NCBI GenBank assembly: GCA_903857865.1
Contig: CAIOGO010000006.1
Coordinates: 1 to 64,000, forward strand
DNA: 64,000 bases
Reading direction: 5' to 3'
Origin: an uncultured bacterium
GTDB taxonomy: Bacteria > Bipolaricaulota > Bipolaricaulia > UBA7950 > UBA9294
The translations under genes were made by a program, and so were the position numbers. The notes under the pieces were generated by a model, which saw nothing but the letters and a program-made list of their open reading frames with translations, did not search any database and had not been told where the DNA came from. Of this stretch, positions 20,142 through 29,904 are shown piece by piece. The stretch's first letter is position 1. Every line of letters starts with the position of its first letter.

Positions 20142-21601
20142 GCGGCCGCCGATTCCCCCTTGTCGAACGGGTACGAGAGAACCGGATGGCGCGCCGCATG
20201 CGTCTGATCCAAGCGCCGCACGGGGGCGTTCACCGGGGCATCGTGCAAGAGCTCGGGATGCTCGCGCGCTTCCTTCGCAATCGCTTCCATGATCTCCGCG
20301 AAGCGATCGAGGCTCTCACGTCCCTCGGTTTCCGTCGGTTCGATCATCAATGCCTCGTGAACGATCAGCGGGAAGTAGACCGTGGGCGGATGCACACCGT
20401 AGTCGATCAGGCGCTTCGCGACATCGAGCGTCGACACGCCATTTGGCAGCCCCTCTCCCGAGAGGACGAATTCGTGCTTGCAGAGCCGATCGTAGGGAAG
20501 CGGGTACGTTGTCTTGAGGCGCTCTTGGAGATAGTTGGCGTTCAGTACGGCGTTCTCACTTACGGCCCTCAAGCCTGAATCTCCAAGCTGCAAGAGGTAG
20601 GCGTACGCCCTCACCGCCACGAGGAAGTTCCCGTAGAACGCGTGGACGCTGCCGATCGACTTAGGATGGTCCCAATCCAGTCGGTACCCTGATCCCGTCT
20701 TCTCGATCCAAGGGACGGGCAAGTACTCGACGAGAGGCCGGGATACCGCAACCGCGCCGGCCCCGGGTCCCCCGCCGCCGTGCGGCGTCGATAGGGTCTT
20801 GTGCAGATTGAAGTGGAAGATGTCCGCGCCCATGTCCCCCGGACGCGCCCGCCCGACGAACGAGTTCAGGTTTGCACCGTCGAAGTAGCACAACCCGCCG
20901 GCATCGTGCACCGCGCGAGTCACCTCGAGGATGCTCTCCTCAAAGATGCCGAGCGTGTTCGGGACGGTGAGCATGATGCCGGCCACGGTGGAGTCGAGCT
21001 CGGTGCGCAGGGCGTCGAGATCGACCGTACCGCGATCGTTGGACCGAATCTCGGTGACTGAGAATCCGGCAACCGCCGCCGAAGCAGGGTTCGTGCCGTG
21101 TGCCGAGTCGGGAAGGAGCACACGCGTCCGTCCGGTCTCGCCTCGCTCCTCGAAGTACCGCTTGAAGAGGAACATGCCAGCCAGCTCGCCGTGCGCCCCC
21201 GCCACCGGCTGGAGCGTCACGGCCGCAAGCCCGGAGATTCCTCGCAGGAGCTGCGAGAGGTCGTACAGGAGGCCAAGCGAGCCTTGAACCAGCGCCTCGT
21301 CCGCCCGCGGGTGAACGTTGGCGAAGCCCGGTAGGCGCGCGACGTCCTCGTTCAACTTCGGGTTGTACTTCATCGTGCAGCTGCCGAGCGGGTAGATGCC
21401 GTCGTCGACGCCGTAGTTCAGCTTTGAGAGCTGCGTGTAGTGGCGCGCAACGTCTCCCTCGCTCAGGTTGGGGATCCGCGGCGCCTGCGCCCGTACGAGG
21501 CCGGCGCCGAGAACGTCGTCCGCTTTTCGAGACGGCACGTCGCAGACAGGGAATACCCCATCCGCCGCGTCTCGCGAAACGTGATCGAAGAGAGTTCTCA
21601 T
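20138..21601 (-). CDS. gcvPB: Glycine dehydrogenase (decarboxylating) subunit 2
   Basis: This PLP-binding half of the two-subunit P-protein has 487 residues. The Schiff-base lysine is in HFNLHKTLSTPHGGGGPG (about residue 270), with NYGVDDGIYPLGSCTMKYNP near the N-terminus. ATG 21601 overlaps the gcvPA stop as ATGA. With GcvPA it decarboxylates glycine and loads the lipoyl arm of GcvH, encoded just upstream. gcvT and lpd are not in the window. Confidence 0.96.
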   Translation of the reverse strand: MRTLFDHVSRDAADGVFPVCDVPSRKADDVLGAGLVRAQAPRIPNLSEGDVARHYTQLSKLNYGVDDGIYPLGSCTMKYNPKLNEDVARLPGFANVHPRADEALVQGSLGLLYDLSQLLRGISGLAAVTLQPVAGAHGELAGMFLFKRYFEERGETGRTRVLLPDSAHGTNPASAAVAGFSVTEIRSNDRGTVDLDALRTELDSTVAGIMLTVPNTLGIFEESILEVTRAVHDAGGLCYFDGANLNSFVGRARPGDMGADIFHFNLHKTLSTPHGGGGPGAGAVAVSRPLVEYLPVPWIEKTGSGYRLDWDHPKSIGSVHAFYGNFLVAVRAYAYLLQLGDSGLRAVSENAVLNANYLQERLKTTYPLPYDRLCKHEFVLSGEGLPNGVSTLDVAKRLIDYGVHPPTVYFPLIVHEALMIEPTETEGRESLDRFAEIMEAIAKEAREHPELLHDAPVNAPVRRLDQTHAARHPVLSYPFDKGESAAA

Positions 21602-22920
21602 CGCTTGCCTCCCAGAGCGGCCACGGCGCAATCGAGCTCCGCCTTCGACCGCCGCTCCGTCACGGCGATTCGCAGCCCGTTCTTGACGCCGAGTTCCTCC
21701 AATTCCGCCGAATCCTCAACGAGGAATCCGGCATCCGCGAGTCTGCGGCGCACGACGCCCGCCGCCTCGGTCGGGCGGAGAACGAACTCGTTGAAGAACG
21801 GCCCGTCAAAGGCAAGCGCGAACCCCCTGAGGCGGGTGACCTGGTCCGCAAGGTAGTGTGCCTTGGCGAGGTTGAGTTCGGCCACGTGGCGAAGCCCGTC
21901 CGCGCCGATGCTGGCAAGGTAGACGGTCGCCGCGAGCGCGCAGAGTGCGGAGTTCGTGCAAATGTTCGATGTCGCCCGTTCTCTGCGGATGTGCTGCTCG
22001 CGCGTCTGTGCGGCCATCGTGTAGCCGACCTTGCCGTCGGCGTCCACCGTTCGTCCGGCCACGCGGCCCGGAAGCTGGCGCAGGAACTCCATTCTCGTCG
22101 CGAAGATGCCCAACAGCGGCCCTCCGAAGCCCATGGGTAGACCCAGACACTGCCCTTCCCCGACCACGACGTCGGCGCCGAACGCGCCGGGCGGAGCGAG
22201 AAGTCCCAAGGCGAGGGGGTAGGTCGCGACGATGAGCAACGCATCACCCAGCTGCTTCTTCAAGCCGTCCAGCGACTCGATCACTCCGAACGCATTCGGG
22301 GACTGAATGACCAGCGCAGAGATATCGTTCGGCGCCCGATCCCACGCGCAGCGCCCGGACGACGCAAACGGAACGTCGAGGAGTTCGATCCCGGCCGCCC
22401 ATGCGTAGGTGTCGAGGACGCGGCGGAACTGAGGAAGGACGTTGCCCGCAACGGCCACGCGTCGCCGTTTGCGGATGCGGTCCGCCATGAGCACGGCCTC
22501 CGCGAGCGCCGTCGCGCCGTCGTACATCGAGGCATTCGCGATCTCCATCCCCGTGAGTTCGCAAATGAGGGTCTGGAACTCGAACATCGCCGTAAGCGTG
22601 CCTTGACTGATCTCGGGCTGGTACGGCGTGTAGGCGGTGTAGAACTCGGAACGCCCGAGGATGTGGCCGACGAGGCGCGGCACGTAGTGGTCATAGATGC
22701 CGCCGCCGAGCAGCGACACGCGCTTCGCGGCCTCGTTCGTCTCGGCGTAACGCGTCAGTTCGTCCAGAACTTCAAGCTCGCTGCGCGATGCGAGGTCAAG
22801 GGGGCGATAGGCCGCAAGGACGTCGCGCGGGATGTCGGAGAACAGTTCGTCCACGCTCGCGCGCCCGATGGCCCTCAGCATATGCCGACGGTCGGCGTCG
22901 GCGTTCGGAAGGTATCGCAT
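21598..22920 (-). CDS. gcvPA: Glycine dehydrogenase (decarboxylating) subunit 1
   Basis: Subunit 1 of the glycine cleavage P-protein, 440 residues. It has YTPYQPEISQGTLTAMFEFQ, GMEIANASMYDGATA and the C-terminal ERATSNICTNSALCALAA, all typical of GcvPA. ATG 22920 was chosen because MRYLPNADADRRHML matches the usual N-terminus; an upstream ATG at 22953 would overlap gcvH by 20 bp. It lies 13 bp after gcvH and overlaps gcvPB, forming gcvH-gcvPA-gcvPB. Confidence 0.96.
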   Translation of the reverse strand: MRYLPNADADRRHMLRAIGRASVDELFSDIPRDVLAAYRPLDLASRSELEVLDELTRYAETNEAAKRVSLLGGGIYDHYVPRLVGHILGRSEFYTAYTPYQPEISQGTLTAMFEFQTLICELTGMEIANASMYDGATALAEAVLMADRIRKRRRVAVAGNVLPQFRRVLDTYAWAAGIELLDVPFASSGRCAWDRAPNDISALVIQSPNAFGVIESLDGLKKQLGDALLIVATYPLALGLLAPPGAFGADVVVGEGQCLGLPMGFGGPLLGIFATRMEFLRQLPGRVAGRTVDADGKVGYTMAAQTREQHIRRERATSNICTNSALCALAATVYLASIGADGLRHVAELNLAKAHYLADQVTRLRGFALAFDGPFFNEFVLRPTEAAGVVRRRLADAGFLVEDSAELEELGVKNGLRIAVTERRSKAELDCAVAALGGKR

Positions 22921-22933
22921 GAGCGGAAGAGCG

Positions 22934-23311
22934 TCAGGCGAGGAAAGCTTCATACGCCGCAGCGTCTAGAAGGTCGTTCGCCTCGGATGGGTCGGAGATC
23001 TCGAGGACGACAATCCACCCATCCGCATGGGGGGACTGATTCACCGTTTCGGGCGAGGTCTCCAGGTCGCCGTTGATGGCCACGACCTTGCCGCTCACGG
23101 GAGCGAAGAGGTCGCTCACGGCTTTCACCGACTCGACCGTGCCGAGATGCCCGCCTTTCTTCACGACGGTCCCCATCGACGGAAGCTCGACGAACACGAC
23201 GTCTCCCAGCTCCGCCTGGGCGTGATCGGTGATGCCGACGCGAGCCCGCTTCCCCTCGATTTGGACCCACTCATGTTCCTTGGTATAGCGAAACGCCGTC
23301 GGATACGCCAT
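22934..23311 (-). CDS. gcvH: Glycine cleavage system H protein
   Basis: The 125-residue lipoyl carrier has the lipoylation lysine in TVESVKAVSDLFAP (about residue 64), preceded by YTKEHEWV and followed by the beta-barrel motif PVSGKVVAING. It shuttles the aminomethyl group from the P-protein to GcvT. GGGAGG lies just upstream of the ATG. A TATAAT promoter lies in the 62-bp gap after dnaB, and no glycine riboswitch fits in the short leader. Confidence 0.96.
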   Translation of the reverse strand: MAYPTAFRYTKEHEWVQIEGKRARVGITDHAQAELGDVVFVELPSMGTVVKKGGHLGTVESVKAVSDLFAPVSGKVVAINGDLETSPETVNQSPHADGWIVVLEISDPSEANDLLDAAAYEAFLA

Positions 23312-23351
23312 CGTGCCTCCCTAGAAACCACAGGAATCGTTGATCGGTCGG

Positions 23352-23380
23352 ATTATACGAACGCCCGCAGGCTTCAGCCA
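23352..23380 (-). promoter_or_regulatory. Promoter of gcvH-gcvPA-gcvPB
   Basis: The minus strand reads TATAAT at 23357-23352, with a weak -35 TGGCTG at 23380-23375 and a 17-base spacer. The -35 overlaps the end of dnaB. The expected leader is about 34 bases. Confidence 0.6.
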
Positions 23381-24795
23381 CCGCGTGCAGTGTCCGAGCC
23401 ACCCGCCGCGTCCTCCGGCGTGAGCGGGTAGAAGCTTGCGTAGGCCTTGTTGAAGTAGGAGCGAACGGTGCCCGGCGGACCGTGTCGTTGCTTGGACACG
23501 ATGATCTCCGCTTCGGCACCCGCACCCTGGCCGGACGAGTCCGCGGCCTCCGAGGGCTGTGCGTAGTAGTCCTCGCGGTAGATGAACATGACGACATCGG
23601 CATCCTGTTCGAGTGCGCCGCTCTCGCGAAGGTCCGACAGCATCGGACGCTTCGACTCCCGGCGCTCGACGGCGCGACTCAGCTGGGACACCGCGACCAC
23701 GGGCACGTTGAGCTCGCGAGCGAGCTTCTTGAGCGAGCGAGAGATGTAGGCGATTTCCTGCTCTCGGAGATCGGTGCGGATGCCCGCCTCGACGAGTTGG
23801 ATGTAGTCGACGATGATCATATCCAAGCCGTACTGCGCGGCCATTCGCCGCGCCTTGGCGCGGATCTCGAGCACCGACACGCCGGGCGTGTCGTCGATGA
23901 CGATCGTCGACTTCTGGAACTTGCTCGCCGCGCTGGCGATGTCGCGCCACTTCGGCGCCGGCACGTACCCGCCACGCAGACGGTGGAGACTCACCTTGGC
24001 CTCGCCGCACAGAAGACGCTCGAGCAGCTGTTCTTTCGTCATTTCGAGGGAGAAGATGCCGAGCGCCGCCTTGTCGCGAATCGCCGCCTGCCGCGCAAAG
24101 CTCAGGGCGAGACTCGTCTTCCCGGTGCCTGGGCGGCCGGCGACGATGATCAAATCCGAGCGCTGGAGACCCGACGTCAAGTCGTCGAGCTCACGAAAGC
24201 CGGTAGAGAAACCGCGCAGCTTGTGCTTGCTGGGGTCGCGATGCAATTCCTCGAGAGACCCGATGTGCTCGTAGAGGAAGTCATTCACGAGGAAGTACGA
24301 CCGGTCCAGGCTGCTCTCAGTGATCTGGAAGATGAGCGACTCGGCGCGGTCGAGGACTTGGTCGGTCTCGCTCACCTCGTCGTAGCCGTACTCCGCAATC
24401 TGCCCCCCCGCCTCGATCAGCGAGCGAAGGATTGCCTTCCGGCGCACGATGCCGGAGTAGTACTCGAGCGAAGTCGCCGTCGCCGCCCGGGTAAGAAGCT
24501 CGTTCAGGTACAGGCGGCCGCCCGCGCGTTCCGTGTCTCCGAGCTCATCGAGCCGGTTGGCGACGGCGATGATGTCCGCCGGCTCGCCGCGAGTGAAGAG
24601 CTCCCGGATCACGCGAAAGATCACGCGGTGCCTCTGCAGGTAGAACACCTCGGGTGTCAGGCGTTCGATCAGGATCGGAACGCTCTCCACCGGATTGAGC
24701 AACGCGGCGCCAAGCACGAGCTGCTCCGCCTCGACGTTCTTGGGCAGCTCGCGAACGCCATCGCTCGGGACTGAGGACCCATCAGGTTGTTTCAT
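23374..24795 (-). CDS. dnaB: Replicative DNA helicase DnaB
   Basis: DnaB is the hexameric fork helicase. The 473-residue product has an N-terminal domain ([18 protein letters not shown]), then the RecA-like domain with [17 protein letters not shown], Walker [23 protein letters not shown], Walker [32 protein letters not shown] and [16 protein letters not shown]. No intein is present. ATG 24795 lies 15 bases after a TATAAT on the minus strand and has no Shine-Dalgarno, so the leader is very short. Upstream in-frame codons would precede the promoter. Confidence 0.95.
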   Translation of the reverse strand: MKQPDGSSVPSDGVRELPKNVEAEQLVLGAALLNPVESVPILIERLTPEVFYLQRHRVIFRVIRELFTRGEPADIIAVANRLDELGDTERAGGRLYLNELLTRAATATSLEYYSGIVRRKAILRSLIEAGGQIAEYGYDEVSETDQVLDRAESLIFQITESSLDRSYFLVNDFLYEHIGSLEELHRDPSKHKLRGFSTGFRELDDLTSGLQRSDLIIVAGRPGTGKTSLALSFARQAAIRDKAALGIFSLEMTKEQLLERLLCGEAKVSLHRLRGGYVPAPKWRDIASAASKFQKSTIVIDDTPGVSVLEIRAKARRMAAQYGLDMIIVDYIQLVEAGIRTDLREQEIAYISRSLKKLARELNVPVVAVSQLSRAVERRESKRPMLSDLRESGALEQDADVVMFIYREDYYAQPSEAADSSGQGAGAEAEIIVSKQRHGPPGTVRSYFNKAYASFYPLTPEDAAGGSDTARGG

Positions 24796-24810
24796 CGCAC
24801 GCCGGAGGGC

Positions 24811-24841
24811 ATTATACGATCGTCTTCGGGGACTCGCCCAA
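24811..24841 (-). promoter_or_regulatory. Promoter of dnaB
   Basis: The minus strand has TATAAT at 24816-24811; the best -35 is TTGGGC at 24841-24836 with a 19-base spacer. Transcription is expected about 8 bases before the dnaB ATG. Confidence 0.55.
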
Positions 24842-24893
24842 CGGTCCCCGCGAAGGAACTCAGCCAACTGCTGGAGAAAGCCCAATGCATGCA

Positions 24894-24922
24894 TTGAAGG
24901 TGCGTTCGGGGCTTGCTATACT
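24894..24922 (+). promoter_or_regulatory. Promoter of rpsB-tsf-pyrH
   Basis: TTGAAG (24894-24899), a 17-base spacer and TATACT (24917-24922), with TG one base before the -10 (extended). It is divergent from the dnaB promoter. Confidence 0.75.
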
Positions 24923-24956
24923 CCCGCCACATGAACGCAAGACCTCGGAGGGTGAT

Positions 24957-25775
24957 GTGGAAGTACTAACCATGAAGGAGTTGCTCGAGACCGGAGTCCA
25001 TTTCGGGCATCGCACTCGGAAGTGGAATCCCAAGATGGCGCCTTACATCTTCACGGAGCGCAAAGGGATCCATATTATCGATCTCGAGCAGACCGTGGAC
25101 ATGTTTAAGAAGGCGTACTATTCCGTTCGAGACCGCGTTGCGGCCGGCGGGGAAGTCCTCTTCGTCGGTACGAAGAAGCAGGTCCAGGGAACGATCGCCG
25201 AAGAGGCCCTGCGCTGCGGCGCTCATTTCGTCAACCGCCGCTGGTTGGGGGGCACGCTGACGAACTTCGCCACGATCCGGTTGAGCATCGAGCGCATGAA
25301 GAAGATGGAAGCGATGGTCGAGGACGGGACCGTCGAGCACATGCCCAACAAGGAAGCCAGCAAGCTGCGCCGCGAGTTGTCGAAACTGCAGCGCAACTTG
25401 GACGGGCTTCGCCACATGCAGCGGCGGCCGGACATCCTCTACATCATCGACCCGGATGTCGAGTTGAACGCCGTGCACGAAGGGAACCTCCTTGGAATCC
25501 CGGTCATTGCCATCGTGGACACGAACTGCAACCCCGACCCGATCGACTACCTCATCCCAGGCAACGATGACGCCATCAAGGCGACGAAGTTGATCACGGC
25601 TCGCATTGCCGACGCGGTGCTCGAAGGCCGCGAGGGTCGCCAAGATGCGCCCGACGCGCCGCGTCCCGCGGCGACAGCCGAGGCGGAGCCGGCGGCCACG
25701 CCGATCGATGAGTCGGCCCTCCTGGAGACCTTGCCCGTCGAAGTAGTGAACGCCGTAGCGGAAGAGGAAGCGTAG
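24957..25775 (+). CDS. rpsB: 30S ribosomal protein S2
   Basis: The 272-residue S2 has the N-terminal [45 protein letters not shown] and [30 protein letters not shown]. The C-terminal 40 residues are an Ala/Glu-rich extension. GTG 24957 follows GGAGGG; an internal ATG at 24972 is the alternative. It is the first gene of rpsB-tsf-pyrH. Confidence 0.96.
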   Translation: MEVLTMKELLETGVHFGHRTRKWNPKMAPYIFTERKGIHIIDLEQTVDMFKKAYYSVRDRVAAGGEVLFVGTKKQVQGTIAEEALRCGAHFVNRRWLGGTLTNFATIRLSIERMKKMEAMVEDGTVEHMPNKEASKLRRELSKLQRNLDGLRHMQRRPDILYIIDPDVELNAVHEGNLLGIPVIAIVDTNCNPDPIDYLIPGNDDAIKATKLITARIADAVLEGREGRQDAPDAPRPAATAEAEPAATPIDESALLETLPVEVVNAVAEEEA

Positions 25776-25779
25776 GACC

Positions 25780-26373
25780 ATGGCCACGATACAAGCGCAG
25801 GACGTTCAGAAGCTACGCGCCGAAACCGGCATCGGGATGATGGACTGCAAGAAGGCGTTGACGGAAGCCGGCGGCGACTTCGCGCGCGCAAAGCAGATCC
25901 TGCGCGAGCTGGGCCTCGATCTCATGGCGCAGCAGGGCCGCGAGGCGAACGAGGGGCGCATCGAGTGCTATCTCCACCACAGCGGGAAGATCGCCGCGAT
26001 GGTCGAGATCACCGCGAACACCGACTTCGCTGCGAAGAGCGAGGAGTTCATCCGCTTCGCCAAGGATCTGGCCCTGCACGTCGCCGCGTCCAACCCACGC
26101 TACGTCGCTCCGGAGGATGTCCCGGCGCAGGATCTCGAGGACGAGAGGCAGGTCTACCGTAAGCAGTTCGAACAGGACGGTAAGCCGGCGAACATCATCG
26201 AGAAGGCCATCGAGGGCCGCATCAACCGGTTCTACGAGGAGCAGTGCCTGGTCAAGCAGCCGTTTGCCCAGGACCTCACAGTGAAAGTCGAGGCCCTGCT
26301 CGTCGACCTGCGAACGAAGACGGGCGAGAACATCCGCGTGAAGCGGTTCGCCCGTTTCGAGGTCGGGAAGTAG
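25780..26373 (+). CDS. tsf: Elongation factor Ts (short form)
   Basis: EF-Ts is the nucleotide exchange factor of EF-Tu. The protein is 197 residues, the compact form found in several phyla rather than the E. coli form of about 283. It has the N-terminal UBA-like domain with LRAETGIGMMDCKKALTEAGGD and one core domain with VEITANTDFAAKSEEF. It starts 4 bp after rpsB and ends 4 bp before pyrH. Confidence 0.95.
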   Translation: MATIQAQDVQKLRAETGIGMMDCKKALTEAGGDFARAKQILRELGLDLMAQQGREANEGRIECYLHHSGKIAAMVEITANTDFAAKSEEFIRFAKDLALHVAASNPRYVAPEDVPAQDLEDERQVYRKQFEQDGKPANIIEKAIEGRINRFYEEQCLVKQPFAQDLTVKVEALLVDLRTKTGENIRVKRFARFEVGK

Positions 26374-26377
26374 ACGA

Positions 26378-27079
26378 ATGCCCACAGCGCCGACCCGCAT
26401 TCTGCTCAAACTGAGCGGCGAGGCGTTCAAAGGACCCGAGGGCGCGTTCTCCCCTGCAGCGCTCGAATGCATCGCAGGAGAGATCGCGCCTGTCTCTTTC
26501 GGCATCGCTGTCGTCGTCGGCGCCGGCAACATCTTGCGAGGAGCACGCAGCGCGCTCCTCGATCGCATTGAGGCCGACACGCTCGGCATGCTCGCCACCG
26601 TGCTGAACGCCCTCGCGCTCCGCACGTACCTCGAGGCCCGCGGCCGCGACGTCTTCGTTCAATCCGCTGTGGACACAGAATTGACGGATCCCGTCTCCCC
26701 GCGCGATGCGCGGCGCGCGCTCGCCGGTGGAGCCATCGTCATCTTCGCCGGAGGCACGGGGAGTCCGCTCGTCACGACCGACACCGCGGCCGCTCTGCGC
26801 GCAGTCTCCGTCGGCGCCGACCTGCTGGCCAAAGCCTCCAACGTCGCCGGGCTCTACGACCGCGACCCGAGCGCCGATCCTGGCGCGCGTCTTCTCCACG
26901 ATGTGACGTTCGACGAGTTTCTGGCCGCGCGCTACGGCGTGATGGATCAGGTTGCGGTCGAGATCTGTCGAGAGCACCGTCTTCCCATCGAGATCTTCGA
27001 CTTCGGCCAGTCCGGTGCCCTGCGCGCGCTCGCCGAGGGACGCCGCGTCGGCACCCGCATCGGCGCGCCTAGGCCGTAG
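26378..27079 (+). CDS. pyrH: UMP kinase
   Basis: PyrH phosphorylates UMP to UDP for nucleotide synthesis. The 233-residue protein has the amino-acid-kinase fold: LLKLSGEAF, VVVGAGNILRG, IVIFAGGTGSPLVTTDTAAALRA, KASNVAGLYDRDP and YGVMDQVA. It is the usual partner of rpsB-tsf, but the frr gene that normally follows is missing; the convergent recG gene ends 11 bp away with no visible terminator. Confidence 0.96.
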   Translation: MPTAPTRILLKLSGEAFKGPEGAFSPAALECIAGEIAPVSFGIAVVVGAGNILRGARSALLDRIEADTLGMLATVLNALALRTYLEARGRDVFVQSAVDTELTDPVSPRDARRALAGGAIVIFAGGTGSPLVTTDTAAALRAVSVGADLLAKASNVAGLYDRDPSADPGARLLHDVTFDEFLAARYGVMDQVAVEICREHRLPIEIFDFGQSGALRALAEGRRVGTRIGAPRP

Positions 27080-27090
27080 CGCCGCGCCGC

Positions 27091-29364
27091 CTACACGCGC
27101 AGCCAGCGGATCACTTCGCCGAACCGCCGATCGATCGCCTCGACAAGTTCTCGCCCTGCCCCGCGTTCACGAATCTGACGCGCCGCGGCTTGGGCGCGTC
27201 GCATAAGGTCGACGTCCTCCAGGAAGTTCGCGGCTCGCAGCTGCGACAGGAAGCCATGCTGGTGGGTCCCAAGGAGGTCGCCGGGTCCGCGGATGCGGAG
27301 ATCCTCCTCCGCGATCGCGAAGCCGTCCGACGTATCCCGAAACGCAGTCAGTCTGCGACGCGACTCCTCCGTCTTCGCGTCGGCAAGCGCGAAGCACACT
27401 GCGTCTTGGCCGGCGCGGCCGATGCGTCCGCGAAGCTGGTGAAGCTGCGATAGGCCGAAGCGATCGGCGTGCTCAATGACCATGAAGTCGGCGTCGAGGA
27501 CATCGACGCCGACCTCGATGACGGTCGTCGACACGAGGAGTCGCGTCGGCCCCGAGCGGAACCGTTCCATGACCGACGACTTCACGTTCGGCGACAACCT
27601 CCCATGAAGAAGCCCTACGCGGTCAGCGCCAAACCGCGCCGCCAATTCCTCGGACACTTGAACTGCCGCCTTCACATCGATCTTTTCCGACTCCTCCACG
27701 AGGGGCAGGACGACGTAGCCGCGCCGCTCGGCCGTCAGGAAGCTTGCCACATTGTCGTAGACCTCGTCGCGTTGGGATTCGGCAACCCAGTCCGTACGGA
27801 TTCGCTTCTCGCCGAGAGGGAACTCGTCAAGGACGGAGACGTCGAACTCGCCGTACAGGGTGAGCGCGATGGTGCGCGGGATCGGAGTGGCGCTCATGAC
27901 GAGGAGATCGACGTCGTGGCCCTTCTCCTCGATCTGTGACCGCTGAACGACGCCGAACCTGTGCTGCTCGTCGATGACGACCAGCCCGAGAGCGCGGAAC
28001 GTCACCGCTTCCTGAATCAGCGCGTGGGTTCCGACGAGAAGGTCGACGTCCCCTCCCTCGACGGCCTGCCGCAGTTGGCCTTTCGCCGCCGTGGCGCCGG
28101 TGAGCAACGCGATCCGCACGGGAAGGTCGGCAAGAAGGCGCGCCAGATTGGCCGCGTGCTGCTCGGCGAGAATCTCGGTCGGCGCCATGAGCGCCACTTG
28201 GAATCCAGCCTCGATCGCATGCAGCGCCGCCACGATCGCGACCAGCGTCTTTCCCGATCCCACATCACCCTGAAGGAGCCGCATCATGCGCACGGGGCGA
28301 GAGAGATCGCTCTTGATCTCGCGCAGCACCTGTTGCTGCGCCCGCGTCAGCGTGAAGGGCGATGCCGCGAGGAACGAGTTCGCGAGACGCCCCGAGGCAA
28401 AGTGCGCCACCCCCGCCCTATTCCTCGTCTCGAGCAGGAGTCCAAGTTGGAGAAGAAACAGCTCCTCGAAGGCCAGCGTCCGCCGAGCCCGTTCAAACTC
28501 GTCGGCACTCGGCGGACGGTGGATCGTGCGGATCGCGTCGGCCTTCGAGAGAAGCCGCTGCTCCCCCGCAACGTCGGCGGGAACGACATCGCGCAGGGCG
28601 TCCTGGTGCCGGTCGAGACTCTGCCCGACGAGGGATCGGAGCAGACGATCGGACAGTCCCTCGGTGACCGGGTAGATCGGCACGAGCCGCCCAATCTCGA
28701 CTCCCGTCCCAGCCGGCTCCCAGACCGGAGACCGCATCTGTACCTCGCGGAAGCGGAACTCGACGCGGCCGAACAGGTCAATCTCCTCGCCGCGGCGCAA
28801 CTGCTTCGCAAGCCAGGGCTGGTTGAACCACGCCGCGTAGAGAAACCCAGTCCCGTCGCCGATCGCCGCCTTGACGACCGTCATCCCGCGGCCGACACGG
28901 TGCTGACCGACCGTCAGGACTCTGCCGCGGACGGCTGCCTCCTCCTCGTTTCGCAAGCTGCCGATCGGGCGGAAGAGCGATCGGTCCTCCAGCCGCCGCG
29001 GCAGGTAATGGAGGAGGTCCTCCGTGGTCACGATCCCCAAGCGTTCGAGCATTTCAGCTCGCTTCGGCCCCACGCCCTTCATGGTAGCGATGGGCTCACG
29101 CAGCTCGCTCGCGGCGCGACCGTCCCGCAACGGGGATTCACCCTCTTCCAGCCCGAGTCGCCCGCGCACCCGCGCGACGATCCGTTCTCTCTCGGCGGGC
29201 GTCGAGCTCGCGTAGCCGATGGCCAGCATTGCCACTTCGGGGCAATGGCGCGCGAGAAAGGCTTCCAGGCCGCAGGTCACCGCGGCATCGCGGAAGCCGG
29301 TCGAAGCTTCGAGGCGGAGGATCTTCTCCACCGTGGCACGCGGATCGCTGTTCTCTTGTGGCAT
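27091..29364 (-). CDS. recG: ATP-dependent DNA helicase RecG
   Basis: RecG remodels stalled forks and Holliday junctions. The 757-residue product has an N-terminal extension of about 90 residues, the wedge/OB domain (GVGPKRAEMLERLGI, YLPRRLEDRS) and SF2 helicase motifs: I GDVGSGKT, Ia APTEILAEQH, II DEQHRFG, III MSATPIPRT, V STTVIEVGVD and VI QLRGRIGRAG. ATG 29364 was chosen because it starts the recognisable protein and lies next to the divergent def promoter. The gene has its own short intergenic region shared with def. Confidence 0.95.
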   Translation of the reverse strand: MPQENSDPRATVEKILRLEASTGFRDAAVTCGLEAFLARHCPEVAMLAIGYASSTPAERERIVARVRGRLGLEEGESPLRDGRAASELREPIATMKGVGPKRAEMLERLGIVTTEDLLHYLPRRLEDRSLFRPIGSLRNEEEAAVRGRVLTVGQHRVGRGMTVVKAAIGDGTGFLYAAWFNQPWLAKQLRRGEEIDLFGRVEFRFREVQMRSPVWEPAGTGVEIGRLVPIYPVTEGLSDRLLRSLVGQSLDRHQDALRDVVPADVAGEQRLLSKADAIRTIHRPPSADEFERARRTLAFEELFLLQLGLLLETRNRAGVAHFASGRLANSFLAASPFTLTRAQQQVLREIKSDLSRPVRMMRLLQGDVGSGKTLVAIVAALHAIEAGFQVALMAPTEILAEQHAANLARLLADLPVRIALLTGATAAKGQLRQAVEGGDVDLLVGTHALIQEAVTFRALGLVVIDEQHRFGVVQRSQIEEKGHDVDLLVMSATPIPRTIALTLYGEFDVSVLDEFPLGEKRIRTDWVAESQRDEVYDNVASFLTAERRGYVVLPLVEESEKIDVKAAVQVSEELAARFGADRVGLLHGRLSPNVKSSVMERFRSGPTRLLVSTTVIEVGVDVLDADFMVIEHADRFGLSQLHQLRGRIGRAGQDAVCFALADAKTEESRRRLTAFRDTSDGFAIAEEDLRIRGPGDLLGTHQHGFLSQLRAANFLEDVDLMRRAQAAARQIRERGAGRELVEAIDRRFGEVIRWLRV

Positions 29365-29384
29365 ACAGGGGACTACTCTATAAT
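29356..29384 (+). promoter_or_regulatory. Promoter of def-fmt
   Basis: TTGTGG (29356-29361), a 17-base spacer and a consensus TATAAT (29379-29384). The -35 overlaps the recG start codon on the other strand. Confidence 0.75.
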
Positions 29385-29412
29385 GCGGCGAGCGGCCATG
29401 CAAGGGAAAGCC

Positions 29413-29904
29413 ATGCACATTCGACAGTTCGGTGACCCGGTCCTCCGCCGTCCGGCGGAGCCGGTTGCCGAGATCAACGACGAGGTGCGCGCCGTCTGCG
29501 CGGCGATGGTCGAGGCCATGCTGCGAGCCAACGGCGCCGGCCTCGCAGCGTCCCAGATCGGTGTGCCCCAACGGATCATCGTCCTTGATGTCGAGGGTCA
29601 GTTTCACATTCTCATCAACCCGGAACTCCTCCTCGTCGACGGCGAGAGCGAGGACCTGTCCGAGGGCTGCCTGAGCCTGCCCGGCGTGAGCGCGCCGGTG
29701 ACGCGGGGGAGCCGCGCCACGATTGCCGGAACGACGCTCGAGGGAGAGCGCATCGAGATCACGGGCGAGGGACTCCTGGCACGCGCCATCCAGCACGAGA
29801 TGGACCATCTCAACGGCCACCTGTTCATCGATCACCTCAGCCCGGCGAGGCGGCGAAGCGCCATCCAGGAGCACAAGCGAAAGCAGCGGCGCGAGGAGGC
29901 GTGA
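29413..29904 (+). CDS. def: Peptide deformylase
   Basis: Def removes the formyl group from nascent proteins. The 163-residue protein has all three motifs: GAGLAASQIGV, EGCLSLPGV and the metal-binding QHEMDHLNGHLF (HExxH). ATG 29413 is preferred over ATG 29398 because AAGGGA at 29402-29407 is well spaced. Its stop overlaps the fmt start (TGATG), the classical def-fmt pair. Confidence 0.96.
   Translation: MHIRQFGDPVLRRPAEPVAEINDEVRAVCAAMVEAMLRANGAGLAASQIGVPQRIIVLDVEGQFHILINPELLLVDGESEDLSEGCLSLPGVSAPVTRGSRATIAGTTLEGERIEITGEGLLARAIQHEMDHLNGHLFIDHLSPARRRSAIQEHKRKQRREEA

Noticed and set aside
23312-23373. Glycine riboswitch before gcvH
   Set aside because: The gap is 62 bp with the promoter inside it, far too short for a glycine aptamer.
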